A stretch of DNA of 64,000 nucleotides from Annulohypoxylon bovei var. microspora (lineage: Eukaryota > Ascomycota > Sordariomycetes > Xylariales > Hypoxylaceae): positions 1-64,000 of the forward strand of contig MU405361.1 of NCBI GenBank assembly GCA_022836615.1, read 5' to 3'. Of the stretch, positions 1 to 10,305 are shown one piece after another. Positions within the stretch are counted from its first letter, which is position 1. Every line of letters begins with the position of its first letter. The position numbers were made by a program, and so were the translations under genes. The notes under the pieces are model-generated. The model had not been told where the DNA came from, searched no databases, and worked only from the letters and a program-made list of their open reading frames with translations.

Positions 1-2510
1 TTAAAAAATATTTATATATTAAATTATTATTTAATGCGATAAACATTTTTTTAAAAATTTTTATTAATTAAAAAATAATTAATAAAAATATATAACGGTT
101 TTTATAAATAATAATAAACTTATATTATATGAAATTAAAAATAAAATTATTTTTATTAATAAAAAAAAAAATAATCTTTTATTTTTAAAGTTATAATATT
201 TATGTTTAAAAATATAAATCAAATTAATTAATATAAAAACCTTTTTTATATATATTTTAATAACTTTAATAATTTATTTAAAATTATTAATAATTTCATT
301 ATAAAAACTTATATTTATTACATTTATAATCATAATATAAGCTTATGTTAATTTTTACTTTAATTAATTTTTTAAATCTTTAATTTATAACATTTATTTC
401 GTTTATATTATATTTATTTATAAAATTAATTTTAAATTATTTACGTATATTAATTAAAAAAAAATAAAACTTTTATATTATCGTTTTTTAATTTAAATAT
501 AAACATATAACTTTTATTTATTTATTAATAATATTATATATAATAAAATGTTAATTAATAAATTTATTAATTTTTTTTTTAAAAAGTTAAATATTATTTT
601 AAACTTTAAATATAAATTTAATAAATTTAATAATAACGTGTTTTAAAAAAATACGTTTATAATAATTTTTATTAATTAATTAATTAATAATTTATTACTT
701 TTAATTAAAAATAAACTTTTATAAAAATTTAATTATTTTATTATGAAATTTTATATTTAAAAATTAATTCGTAAAAATAAATTTAATAATTTTATATTTC
801 GTAATCGTTTAACGTAATAATAAACTTTTTTATACATTTTAAATAACCCGCGTAATTTTCTTTTATAATTTACTTTATTTTTTATTTTTAAAATTTAATT
901 AAAAAATTTCGTAATATTATAATAAAAAAATTAAAAAAAATATATTATAAATAATAATATATACATTATCCGGAATTTACATTTATCCGGAATCGTGATT
1001 TACACGGTTAATTATTAAAAATAACATTTTAATAACGGTTTAATAAAATTATTAATTATTTATTTAAATAAATAATTAATTAATTAATATTATTTACGAT
1101 CGCGTTTTTTTAATTAAAAGTTATTTATTTAAATAAAATAATTATTTATTATTAAAAAATAAAATGAAAATAAATAAAACATGTGTTAATTTATTTCCTC
1201 GTTATTTAATTAATTTCCATTGCCGGTTATAATATATGTAAATTAATTAAATATTTAAATAAATATTTAAAATAATCGTAAAAATAATTAAAATTATAAT
1301 GCGATATAATATTATTAATACATATTTACGTATATTTCGTTTAATTATTTTAAAATAAATATTATATTAATTTTAAATTAAATAAAATTTATAAATTAAA
1401 TTTAATAATAATTTATTTATTATATTTTAATAAATTATCGTTATAATTTAAATAATTTAATTATTAAAAATAAACACGTTATACGATGCGTACGGATTTT
1501 AATTTACATGGGTTAACTTTTAATTAATATACGAAACTTTTAATTTTAATTTTCGTAAATATTTAATTAATTAAATTTAATTTATATAAATGTTATTAAA
1601 TTATTACTTGTGTTTATTTAAATGTATTTTATTTAATAAATTATATTTAAAATAAATAAAATTAAATAATTAATAATAATAATATTTAATATTAACGCCG
1701 GGAAATCATTAATAAATTAAATAATATTATAATTATTTCCGAGTTTTTTAAAAATATAAATTTAATCGTAATAAAACTTTAAAATTTAAATTAAATTATA
1801 AATAATATATAATAAATAAAAAATTAATTAATAAATAATAATAATTCGGATAAATTTTATAAAACGAAAATTTTTTATATAAACATTATTATTAAAAAAT
1901 AAATAAATATTTATTTAAATATTTATTAAATAATATATTTTTAAAATGTAAATATTAATATTCGGAATTATTACATTAATTACATTAAAACTTTTTATAT
2001 AATTAATATATAATATAATTACGAAATTTTTAATATAATAAATGTAATAAGTTTTATAAAACGTTTAATATAATTAAATTAATTAAATGTATTATATTTT
2101 AAAAACTTATTATTTCGTATTAATAAATTTATTTTTAAATGAAATTATTTTTATTTATATCGTTATTAATTTTCATATTATTTCGTAAATTCGAATAAAT
2201 AATAATTTTAACGTTAATTAAAACTTTCGTATAAATATTATATATATTTATTTACCATAATAATTATTATAAAAAATATATAATAATATTTATTAATAAA
2301 ACCATTTAATTTAATAATAAACATTAATAATTATTAATAAAAAAGTTTTATATTTATTATAATTTTATAATTAATACACCCATTACATTAATTACATTTA
2401 TAATAACTTTAAATATAATAAATAATTAAATTTAAAAATGAAACCGTATAATTAAATTAATTTAATTAACTTAATAATGCATATACATTAATGGATTAAC
2501 GTATAATAGT
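1..2510. repeat. Extremely AT-rich block, probable RIP-degraded repeat
   Basis: Almost the whole stretch is A and T, with rare isolated G or C. There is no open reading frame worth considering on either strand. Composition changes sharply between about 2480 and 2560 to ordinary mixed sequence. In filamentous ascomycetes such blocks are normally transposon remnants mutated by repeat-induced point mutation (C-to-T at CpA), and that is the inference here. The original element cannot be recognised by eye. Mitochondrial origin is less likely because no mitochondrial gene, tRNA or GC cluster is visible and the block runs directly into nuclear-type sequence. A subtelomeric or centromere-proximal position is possible but cannot be shown. 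Confidence 0.75.
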
Positions 2511-3192
2511 TCCAAGCATTAATAAACATCATTACCTTTATTTTTGTTATAAATAAACTTAATGTGAGTTTCAATGCTGATTAATAGGATCTATTCGGTC
2601 GTTCTTAAAGTCTTTCTAACTGGACAAAGAATCTCCCTCAACATGGTCATTACGAACATCGCTTAACCACAGCTCGCTCAGCATCTTAACAGAACGAGTT
2701 GTCATCTACCTTGAATCCATATGGAAAATGATGATTATCACGACGTTTATCACACGCTTACAACCTTAGGTATGTCTCGTCACGGAGTAATCTTAGATCT
2801 TCTTAACTAGTTACGGTTTATATCTCATCATCACTGTATATCTAAAACTAGTCTTATTCATATTATATAGTGCCCTTAAATAGTAACTACCGGCGTTATC
2901 TAAAATACTAAGTTACGCTAGTAAAGGAAGCTGATGACTCAGACCCCTTTTCCTGGTTAAATGATATGAATACCTAGATAGCCCACTATCCTGACACGGC
3001 TCTCAGGTCAAGCACTCTTAAATAGGTAGGTACCTATGTATTAACATACGTATTTACTATATAACTAATGCTCTTCTAACCCGACAAAAATCAATTTATT
3101 ATGAGATATCTACGAACAGCCATTTGATTTTGACTTCACGGCAACGACAACAACATTTACTCGTTGGATCCTTGTTATTATAATATATCGAA
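2511..3192. other. Intergenic, no gene seen
   Basis: Mixed-composition DNA between the AT-rich block and the first small reading frame. It still carries moderately AT-rich stretches. A short TAGGTAGGTACCTA-like tract occurs near 3020-3035. No ORF, RNA gene or mobile element was recognised. Confidence 0.5.
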
Positions 3193-3582
3193 ATGAGTAG
3201 GCACATTGAACCTATTGAGTTACTCTCTACGGAGTATCCCACCACCGCCACAGAATGCTGGAGAGTTGGTTCAAGGCTTTACAACGAGTTTCGACTACGA
3301 CAAGTCTGGATGGATGCTAATCTGCAGGAGCACCGCAGAGTTTACCAAGAGGCGCGGAGGATGGATTTGCTGATGTCTCGGGAAGAGCAGGGGAGCCAAC
3401 GACGATTAGAGTACAAGGAACAGTACGACGTTTTAGTGGAAAGGTTTCGGTCCATCGATGAGCAACTTCTTCGACAGGACGACCTGGAGAGGAGCCTGAG
3501 GGGTCTGGTTGCCTATATGAGGAGGAAGAATGTGATCCGGTTCGGCGAGAACCCGTTATTTCCTGTTCATGAGTTCTATTAG
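3193..3582 (+). CDS. Small hypothetical protein, charged and helical
   Basis: Uninterrupted ATG-started frame of 129 residues. The protein is rich in Arg, Glu, Gln and Leu, especially residues 25-105, with a heptad-like spacing that suggests an alpha-helical or coiled-coil protein. No signal peptide, membrane segment or catalytic motif is visible. No family was recognised. It is isolated between the AT-rich block and the acyltransferase, which is transcribed toward it. It may be a lone fungal orphan gene, one exon of a larger gene, or a remnant of an element in the RIP block. A shadow frame of 89 residues on the other strand has a less protein-like composition. Confidence 0.35.
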   Translation: MSRHIEPIELLSTEYPTTATECWRVGSRLYNEFRLRQVWMDANLQEHRRVYQEARRMDLLMSREEQGSQRRLEYKEQYDVLVERFRSIDEQLLRQDDLERSLRGLVAYMRRKNVIRFGENPLFPVHEFY

Positions 3583-3824
3583 CCATGCATCAATCACGAT
3601 AGACGATAAGTTGAACTCATATCTAGGCTAGATATACTGGTGGGAGGCTTTATTTACAGGGGCTTGCTGAGAGAATACAGTGTGGATTTAGTGTAAATTA
3701 TCAAATACACTGTGAACTAGATTGAATTTGGGGTTTGACTAGCTCCAATTCACCGTACCGGTACCTATATCCATAAGTGAAATACAGTGTGTCTACCTAT
3801 ACAGCGTTTTACAGAGCCACCACA

Positions 3825-5321
3825 TTACTCCTCATAGCCACCCCCTTTAACATAACGGCCCCACTCCGCATCTCTACCCAACCCATCCAAATCCTCCCTC
3901 GTCAAACACAAAACAAGCTGCATCTCCCTCTCGTTATCCGACGGGAAGAAATACATGCAACCTGGAATCCTCGGCCCATCCGGTTTGCGAAACATCTTCG
4001 ACTCCCCCAGGGCGCCCATGCGGAACGGCCGATCTCCCCACGTAAGCAGCGACGAGCCGCCGATATCCGTAGCCGGGTTGTAGAGTCCGCCGTATAGCAG
4101 CCGCGACTTATCCGACACGCCCGCCATGAACGTCGCACAGCTCCGGACGCTCCACTCCGTCCTCGCGTCCTCAAGATCGTGTCTTAGCATCGCGGCTAGC
4201 TCCGATACCGAACTCCCGACAACGTCCCCGAGGGACAGTCGCGTCGTTGCATGGACGACCATTTGCCCAAGGTACGCGTCTGGCAGGCCGACAGCTCTTC
4301 GCGCGTTTATCGCCCGTCCGAACTTGGAGAGTTGAGTGGCATGGCAGCGGCCTGATGATAGACGGACGGCGCAGATTCGCTGCCAGCAGAATGCTGATAG
4401 CGCGTCGTCGGTGGATACGAAGGCACCTTCTGTCTTGGAAGAAGCACGGTCCTTGATCTCAGCGAGGGCTGATCGCGATACTGTGAAACCACACCACGTG
4501 GTTTCTGGTGGAGGGCCTAGGGGCCATGGATTTGGGCGTAGGAGGTGACTGTAGTCCTTTGCCGTCTCACCAGGACGTAGTAAGGGCACGACCTGCGTGC
4601 GATCCTCGTTAGCCCACTGGATAGCTTCGTCGGAGAGACTTTCGCCGTTCATAAGAGTAGCGAGATGATCCCATAGCTGCATGAGACCCGTACCGTCGAT
4701 CATGTTGTGGTGCGTAGACATGACGATCAGGACTCCACCCGTGATGAAGACGGCACGGACTATTAGAATTGGGATCGGGGAAAGGCCGTGGGGGTGTGGA
4801 AGACCGGGACAAGGGACCAGATTCGCAGGTCCGAAGCTTGACATGGGACCGCCGGATTTGAGAAGTGAGGGAAGGGGAGGAAAATCAGCATCATGATCCG
4901 CCCGGACGACGTCGTTGGGCGGGGCGGACGCCGGCCATGTTGCGGATGTTATGAAGCCCGAAGTCCCGGCTCCAGTATTAACTATGATAACTTGGTCGGC
5001 TAGCCAGGGGATTTTCGAGCGAAGCTTGTCAAGCGCCGTCTGAATATCCGCAACAATAGTTTCCCGATATGTGGCCGGAGACGTTTCGAAGGCGCGGAGA
5101 GTATGTGTGTATCCATTCAAGAAGGGGAACTGTGAAAGGACATCTTCGTAGATGTTGTTCTCCTCCTGTTTACACTTTTCTTCCTGAATCTCAAAGGCAA
5201 GACTCCCCATAACCTTTTGCAAAAGCCGACTCAGGAATTCAGGTAGGAGACTTGAATTGACGATCATGTTGAAGAAGAGCTTGACCCACAGGCTAGACAA
5301 CAATGACCTGTGGACGAGCAC
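3825..5321 (-). CDS. BAHD/trichothecene 3-O-acetyltransferase-like acyltransferase
   Basis: The 498-residue frame belongs to the acyl-CoA-dependent transferase family (PF02458 type), whose members move an acyl group from CoA to a hydroxyl of a secondary metabolite. The catalytic HxxxD is intact as HHNMID, within STHHNMIDGTG, near the middle of the protein. The C-terminal DFGWG region is degenerate, reading roughly TWGDRPFRMG. The first 37 residues are atypical, and an internal ATG at 5210 (protein beginning MGSLAFEIQEE) gives about 461 residues and is a credible start. A GTAAGT at about 5316 could instead mark a 5' intron. It is divergent from the MFS gene with 470 bp between them. In azaphilone clusters such enzymes (MrPigD/AzaD type) acylate the bicyclic core, and that role is inferred. 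Confidence 0.85.
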   Translation of the reverse strand: MLVHRSLLSSLWVKLFFNMIVNSSLLPEFLSRLLQKVMGSLAFEIQEEKCKQEENNIYEDVLSQFPFLNGYTHTLRAFETSPATYRETIVADIQTALDKLRSKIPWLADQVIIVNTGAGTSGFITSATWPASAPPNDVVRADHDADFPPLPSLLKSGGPMSSFGPANLVPCPGLPHPHGLSPIPILIVRAVFITGGVLIVMSTHHNMIDGTGLMQLWDHLATLMNGESLSDEAIQWANEDRTQVVPLLRPGETAKDYSHLLRPNPWPLGPPPETTWCGFTVSRSALAEIKDRASSKTEGAFVSTDDALSAFCWQRICAVRLSSGRCHATQLSKFGRAINARRAVGLPDAYLGQMVVHATTRLSLGDVVGSSVSELAAMLRHDLEDARTEWSVRSCATFMAGVSDKSRLLYGGLYNPATDIGGSSLLTWGDRPFRMGALGESKMFRKPDGPRIPGCMYFFPSDNEREMQLVLCLTREDLDGLGRDAEWGRYVKGGGYEE

Positions 5322-5793
5322 TTACCATACACTTCAAACCATGATGTATTCTCTCATCGCATGAGACTGGCCCCGGCGTAACGACGGGATGGAGACCAAG
5401 TCTGTGACTTCACATGTGAACGCCTAGGACTGCTCTGCCTCATCGATAATAATAGTAAACGGCACGGCACGGTGGAGTAAATAAGCAGGTCCGGTCCCAA
5501 TGTAACATTGCAACGTCGCACTCCGCCGGCGATCCGCTTTGATCGTCCCTATACTATTTCGGTTAGAGATGGGGGCCAAACCCGGAGTAAATTGGCTCCT
5601 TAACAAGACCAGAGTTACACACTCTAGCAACTACCGAGCAACTACCGCTAACATGCTCCCTCTTGAGGAGTAGCCGGAGACATGGTATGTGACTAGACGA
5701 CAAGGCATTGTCAATGTGATTTCTTTGGTCTTTCGCAAGTTGTCTTGGACTATACTAACCGTCATTTAAGCCTACGGTTCCCTAACTTCAAGG
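5322..5793. promoter_or_regulatory. Divergent promoter, acyltransferase / MFS exporter
   Basis: The 470-bp space lies between two divergently transcribed cluster genes and must hold both promoters. A CGCCGGCG palindrome at 5524-5531 contains CCG and CGG half-sites, the trinucleotides that Zn2Cys6 proteins bind, so it is a candidate site for the regulator encoded at 10306. No convincing TATA box was identified. Confidence 0.35.
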
Positions 5794-7853
5794 ATGACTA
5801 ATCCACTACAACCCGAGAACGTGGATTCGGAGAAGAACGAGATTGCAGTAAGGGTATCGGCCGACCAACACGAATATGTCACAGGCTCTAAGCTAGTATC
5901 TATACTAGTAGCTGTAACTCTAGCTTACTTTTTGGCTATGCTGGATACCTCTATCGTCGCGACCGTAGGCATTTCTCTTCGTTTCCCAATAGAAGAAAAT
6001 TCCGTCTTCTATTTACGTAGGTGATTATGACTTAGTAACACTTTAATAGGCCATACCTAGAATAACGACAGAATTCCACTCCCTGTCTGATGTTGGGTGG
6101 TATGGCAGCGCCTACCAGCTTGCTAGCTGCTCGCTGCAGCCCCTGAGCGGGAGGATATACACAAATTTTAGCACTAAGGTAAGCTTACCTAATATTCACA
6201 GCATCATCGGCTCGTCGTCAAAGAGCGCCAAGGAGCGCATTTAACACGCAACTAACATAGCCAACCCGTTATAGTGGACATTCCTTGGATTCTTCCTTGT
6301 CTTCCAAATAGGCTCCGTCATCTGCGGCGTTGCCAAGTCCTCGGCCGTATTCACCATCGGCCGGGCTTTTGCAGGCATGGGTGCCTCCGGTATCCTGAAT
6401 GGCTCTCTGACTATCTGGACGGCCTCCGTGCCGCCAGAGAGGCTGCCCGTTTTGCAGAGTACACTTGTTGCTATCGGTCAGCTCGGCGTCGCTCTCGGGC
6501 CACTGCTGGGCGGTGCGTTGACGCAGTATACCACGTGGCGATGGTGTGAGTGCGCATCTTTCCCTTTCTCTTTATCCTCAGACATACCACAGAGATGCAT
6601 ACCTCTTAGTCAGGCCCCCGAATGCGAGACTTACGGTTTCCTAGGCTTTTACATCAACCTTCCCGTCGGCGCTGTCGTGGCTGCACTTCTTGTACTAATG
6701 CAGATCCCCGAAATGACCGAAAAGCAAGGGGCACTGGTTCTCCGTAACGGCGGATTAATCCGCATTCTCGATCTCGTCGGGTTTGCCATCTTTGCCCCGG
6801 CGGCCGTCATGTTCTTCCTGGCGCTCGAGTTTGGAGGAAATCGGTACGCGTGGAACAGCGCCGAGGTCATCGGTCTACTCTGTGGAGCTGTTGTCGCGTT
6901 CGTGGTATTTCTTGTCTGGGAATGGAAGAAAGGAGCCGATGCCATGATCCCGTTCGCACTGCTAAGAGTGCGGATCCAGTGGTGTGCTTCGTTGCTCATG
7001 TTTGGGTTCTTGGGTATGATGTTCGTCGTGGCGTACTATCTGCCTATCTACCTGCAGGCTGTGAAAGGGGACTCCCCGTTTATGAGTGGGGTGCACAACT
7101 TACCGACCATTCTGAGTCAGGTTGTTATGGTTCTTGTTGGAGGGTTCGTAGGTGAGTGGAGTATTTCAAGGATTGGTACGAGCTTAGAGGTCATCGCTGA
7201 TATATTATTTAGTGCAAAGGATAGGATACTATCTCCCCTCCGTCGTATTGGGGACGGCCTTGGCCTCTGTTGGCTCAGGTTTGCTTTCGACATTGCAAGT
7301 GTCAACATCGGTGAGCCGCTGGGTGGGGTACCAGGTCATCTATGGCCTTGGTGTGGGCATGGTCGTGCAAATGGTGAGGCCCCGTCTTCTACAGAACTCA
7401 AAGACTAAATGTACTAACGGCTAACCACGACAGCCCTTTATAGCAATTCAAACCCTAATACCTCGCCCGAAAATCCCATCCGCCCTAGCCATTCTCATCT
7501 TCACGCAATACTTTGGCGCGGCGCTGTTCGTGACGACTGCACAGAGTATCTTCAATAACAGCATGCGAACAACGCTCTTCGAAACCGCACCGGCAGTCGA
7601 CGTCGAGAAGATCATGGCTGGCGGTGCTACAGCCGTGCGGTCCTTGGTCTCCGGCCAGCAGCTTGATGAGGTATTGGTCGCTTATGCCGTAAGCGTGGAC
7701 CGCGTCATGTATCTCGCGGCTGCCCTGGGGGCTCTGGCGTTCGGGTTCGGGTGTGGACTTGGATGGAAGGATATTAGAAAGGGGCGGCGTCAAGTTACAC
7801 GAAAAGATGAGAGAGCGAAAGTGGATGAGGAGACACCTGTGGTGAGTGAATGA
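5794..7853 (+). CDS. MFS efflux transporter (DHA2-like, 14-TM type), 6 exons
   Basis: Exons read as 5794-5964, 6050-6178, 6275-6545, 6645-7151, 7225-7373 and 7434-7853, giving 548 residues in frame. All five introns are GT-AG and 73-99 nt long. After a hydrophilic N-terminus the first helix ends in LDTSIVATAIP, the motif A/D region typical of fungal drug:H+ antiporters. Loop sequence SDVGWYGSAYQL and the helix GQLGVALGPLLGG (motif C-like) follow, then the FYINLPVG signature of the 14-TM subfamily. The C-terminus is charged and cytosolic. Such pumps in fungal clusters export the product or confer self-resistance, which is the inferred role here. It is convergent with the MDR oxidoreductase gene. 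Confidence 0.93.
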
Positions 7854-8318
7854 CAGCAGTACCTAAGGTATGAACTCTACCGGATGAAACCAATAACCAT
7901 ATGAAACGATACAATGAGTGAATACAGAATGATTCGAATTCGAATTGCAGGAATTAGATAACGCGCTTGAATTTTCATATCCTCGGTTCGTAGGTATCTT
8001 CTTGCATAAAGTTTCTGACACGAAGCATCCCCGACTAGGTACCTACACTTCATGAACGAAATTGATACTGCTTAGGTACCTACCTAGGTACCTACCATAC
8101 ATAGGTGAGTATTTATAAACTACACATGTATTTAGAATTATAAATACGTACCAGCGCCATAAAATAAGGCAGTATTGAGATTGATTTCAATCTAGGGACG
8201 TCCAAACTGGACGTTACTCAACATAGGTAGAAAACTAGACCGGGCCATATTCCCCAGATCAAGCGACATTTTCCCAACATCATAAATCCAACCAATTCAT
8301 TTCATCTTCAACAAAAGC
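7854..8318. other. Convergent intergenic space with CCTAGGTA tracts
   Basis: This is the space between the 3' ends of the MFS and MDR genes. Positions 8036-8105 contain a dense run of TAGGTACCTA-type palindromes. No gene is visible. It presumably contains both transcript ends. Confidence 0.5.
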
Positions 8319-9356
8319 TTATAGAGTTACAACAATCTTTTGGGCCGACACGCCCTTGAGGCGAACATCAAATGCCTCCTGAATTTTCTCGAGACCGTTA
8401 CCTACGACCAAGGGTTCAGGTTCAGGGACAAACTGCCCAGACGCGAGGGCCTGAGGCAAAAAGTCGCGAAAGATCTTTCCAATAACGGCATTAGGATCGG
8501 CAAGGTCAAGCATGTCAATGAACTTCGACGTGATACCCTCGGGGTAACCCTCAGGGGGCGGGGGTCCAGCGTCAGCAATATTCTTGACGCTATCGGTGTT
8601 GTTGAGCACCTTGCCACTAATCGCAACACCACCGGGGTTGATAGTCAGTGCCCCGACTACCTTCTTACCCTTCAGCGCAGAGATTATATCATCAGCTGCG
8701 CTGTCCTCGTGGTAGTCGTACACCCCACTAGCGCCGAGTTTGCGCACAAGTTCGAAGTTCTTAGGCGATGCGGTCGAGTAGACCTCGTACCCGGCCGCGA
8801 CGGCAAGCTGGACGGCGCTGGCGCCTACACTCGACGCACCGGATGTGATGATCACAGCCGCGCCCTTGGGGCTGGCAGCCGGGGCCGTCGGCAGGTCTAG
8901 GCCGAGGAAATCCTTGTGGAAGAGACCGTACGCGGCCGTGGTCAAGCATAGCGGCAAGACGCTACCAAGCGCATACGTGATAGACGCAGGGATTGAAATA
9001 GTCATATGCTCGCGCACGATGGTATAATGTTGGAACCCGCCTTCGGCCGGCCGGTTGCCGAAGGGAAGGGTTCCGGCCGAGTAGGCGATGACCCGGTCGC
9101 CTACTTTGAAACGAGTTACAGCGCTGCCGACCTCGACGACATCGCCAGCTAGGTCTTCACCCTGTACACAGGGCCACTTGATATAGGGTAGCAGCGCGTC
9201 ACCAAGGAGCTGCTTGTATGGGTCGACGACGTTGACAGCTACCGCGTGGTTCTTGACGACCAGCTCGTTGGGACCAGGTGGGGTATAAGGCTCCTCCTTA
9301 ACCTCGAGGGGTGCTTTGGCAGCGACCAGGAATGCGGCTTGGTTGCTAGGTGCCAT
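8319..9356 (-). CDS. Zinc-type alcohol dehydrogenase-like MDR protein / trans-enoyl reductase
   Basis: A 345-residue medium-chain dehydrogenase/reductase without introns. The start at 9356 (MAPSNQAAFLVAAKAPLEV) is chosen over an upstream ATG because it opens directly with the conserved GroES-like first strand. The GroES-like domain covers roughly residues 1-125. The Rossmann domain follows with ITSGASSVGASAVQLA, the NADPH-binding glycine/alanine-rich turn, and then YEVYSTASPKNFELVRKLGAS. The usual zinc-ligand pattern of true alcohol dehydrogenases is not apparent. It resembles the ToxD/LovC group of stand-alone enoyl reductases. In polyketide clusters such proteins reduce enoyl intermediates or post-PKS double bonds. 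Its partner here is uncertain, because the only PKS in view is non-reducing. Confidence 0.88.
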   Translation of the reverse strand: MAPSNQAAFLVAAKAPLEVKEEPYTPPGPNELVVKNHAVAVNVVDPYKQLLGDALLPYIKWPCVQGEDLAGDVVEVGSAVTRFKVGDRVIAYSAGTLPFGNRPAEGGFQHYTIVREHMTISIPASITYALGSVLPLCLTTAAYGLFHKDFLGLDLPTAPAASPKGAAVIITSGASSVGASAVQLAVAAGYEVYSTASPKNFELVRKLGASGVYDYHEDSAADDIISALKGKKVVGALTINPGGVAISGKVLNNTDSVKNIADAGPPPPEGYPEGITSKFIDMLDLADPNAVIGKIFRDFLPQALASGQFVPEPEPLVVGNGLEKIQEAFDVRLKGVSAQKIVVTL

Positions 9357-10305
9357 ATTTGATATCTGCCAAGAGATGTAATGTGGTAAGATGGTATTGG
9401 TAAGTGAGTAAGAGTAAGGTTGTCTAAATCCGGATGACTTCGGTATCCAGGTGGGTATAAGCCGCGAATTAATCTCCAATGGTTTATACTAGGTAGTTTA
9501 TAGTTTACCAAGTAATAGCCAAGTCCAGCAAGTACATAAGATTTGGATCCTGACAACCTGTGAATGATAAGATCATGAAGCGACTGCCGAATCCTTCGAA
9601 ACAAGCTTCCAGGGTTCCTTCTTATGTTAGGTCATGTTGGGTGTCAACCCCAGTCAGGGATCTATTTAAGGTTATTTTCAACATCATGTACCTAGGTACC
9701 TACCTATGTATGTAGGAAGAGGGTTGTACTCCTAGATGTAACAGTACCAACCGTTAATACAATGAATCCCTTCTATTGGTATTGTTAATATATTTGGTGT
9801 ATTGCACAACAGAATCTCGGCTTAGGCCCGGTCCGACTTTTTAAAGTTGAGAAGTTTGGGGGTTAGGGAGGTCTGGGGTGACTATTTTATCTGGTTCCTG
9901 CTTTGTGGACGAGGTGGGGGGCCCGGTACCAGCTTCCTACATCTTTGATCGTCATTCTCAGATTCCAATTTAACCAACAACGTTCCCTTTTTGTGATGGT
10001 CGAATCCTTCCCGGCATCACAAATCCTTCGTCCTTTTTCTTTTCGGCTCACAAGGGCGGTACCGCACCTCCGCGGCACAGCAGTTTGAGGCGCTGGCTGA
10101 TAATGACCAAATCGGTAGTGGTACGCGAAATGTGGCGGGAGCTCGGGCAAAGGCTCTCGTTCTCGTTAGGTGGCAGGGTGGTTAGGTGGAAAAGTCCTAT
10201 GAAAGAAATGAAGGCAAAAGAGCCTAATGTTTGGATTCTAGGCGACAGAGTCATTTTCATTTTTCTGCTTATTTGCTTGTCCCTTTGGTCGCGGCTCTTC
10301 TGAAG
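9357..10305. promoter_or_regulatory. Divergent promoter region, MDR oxidoreductase / Zn2Cys6 regulator
   Basis: About 950 bp separates the two divergent starts. CGGTCCG at 9829-9835 is an inverted CGG/CCG pair with a one-base spacer. CCTAGGTA repeats occur at 9690-9714. No protein-coding gene is evident; the short frames around 10048-10260 have no family features. Confidence 0.35.
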
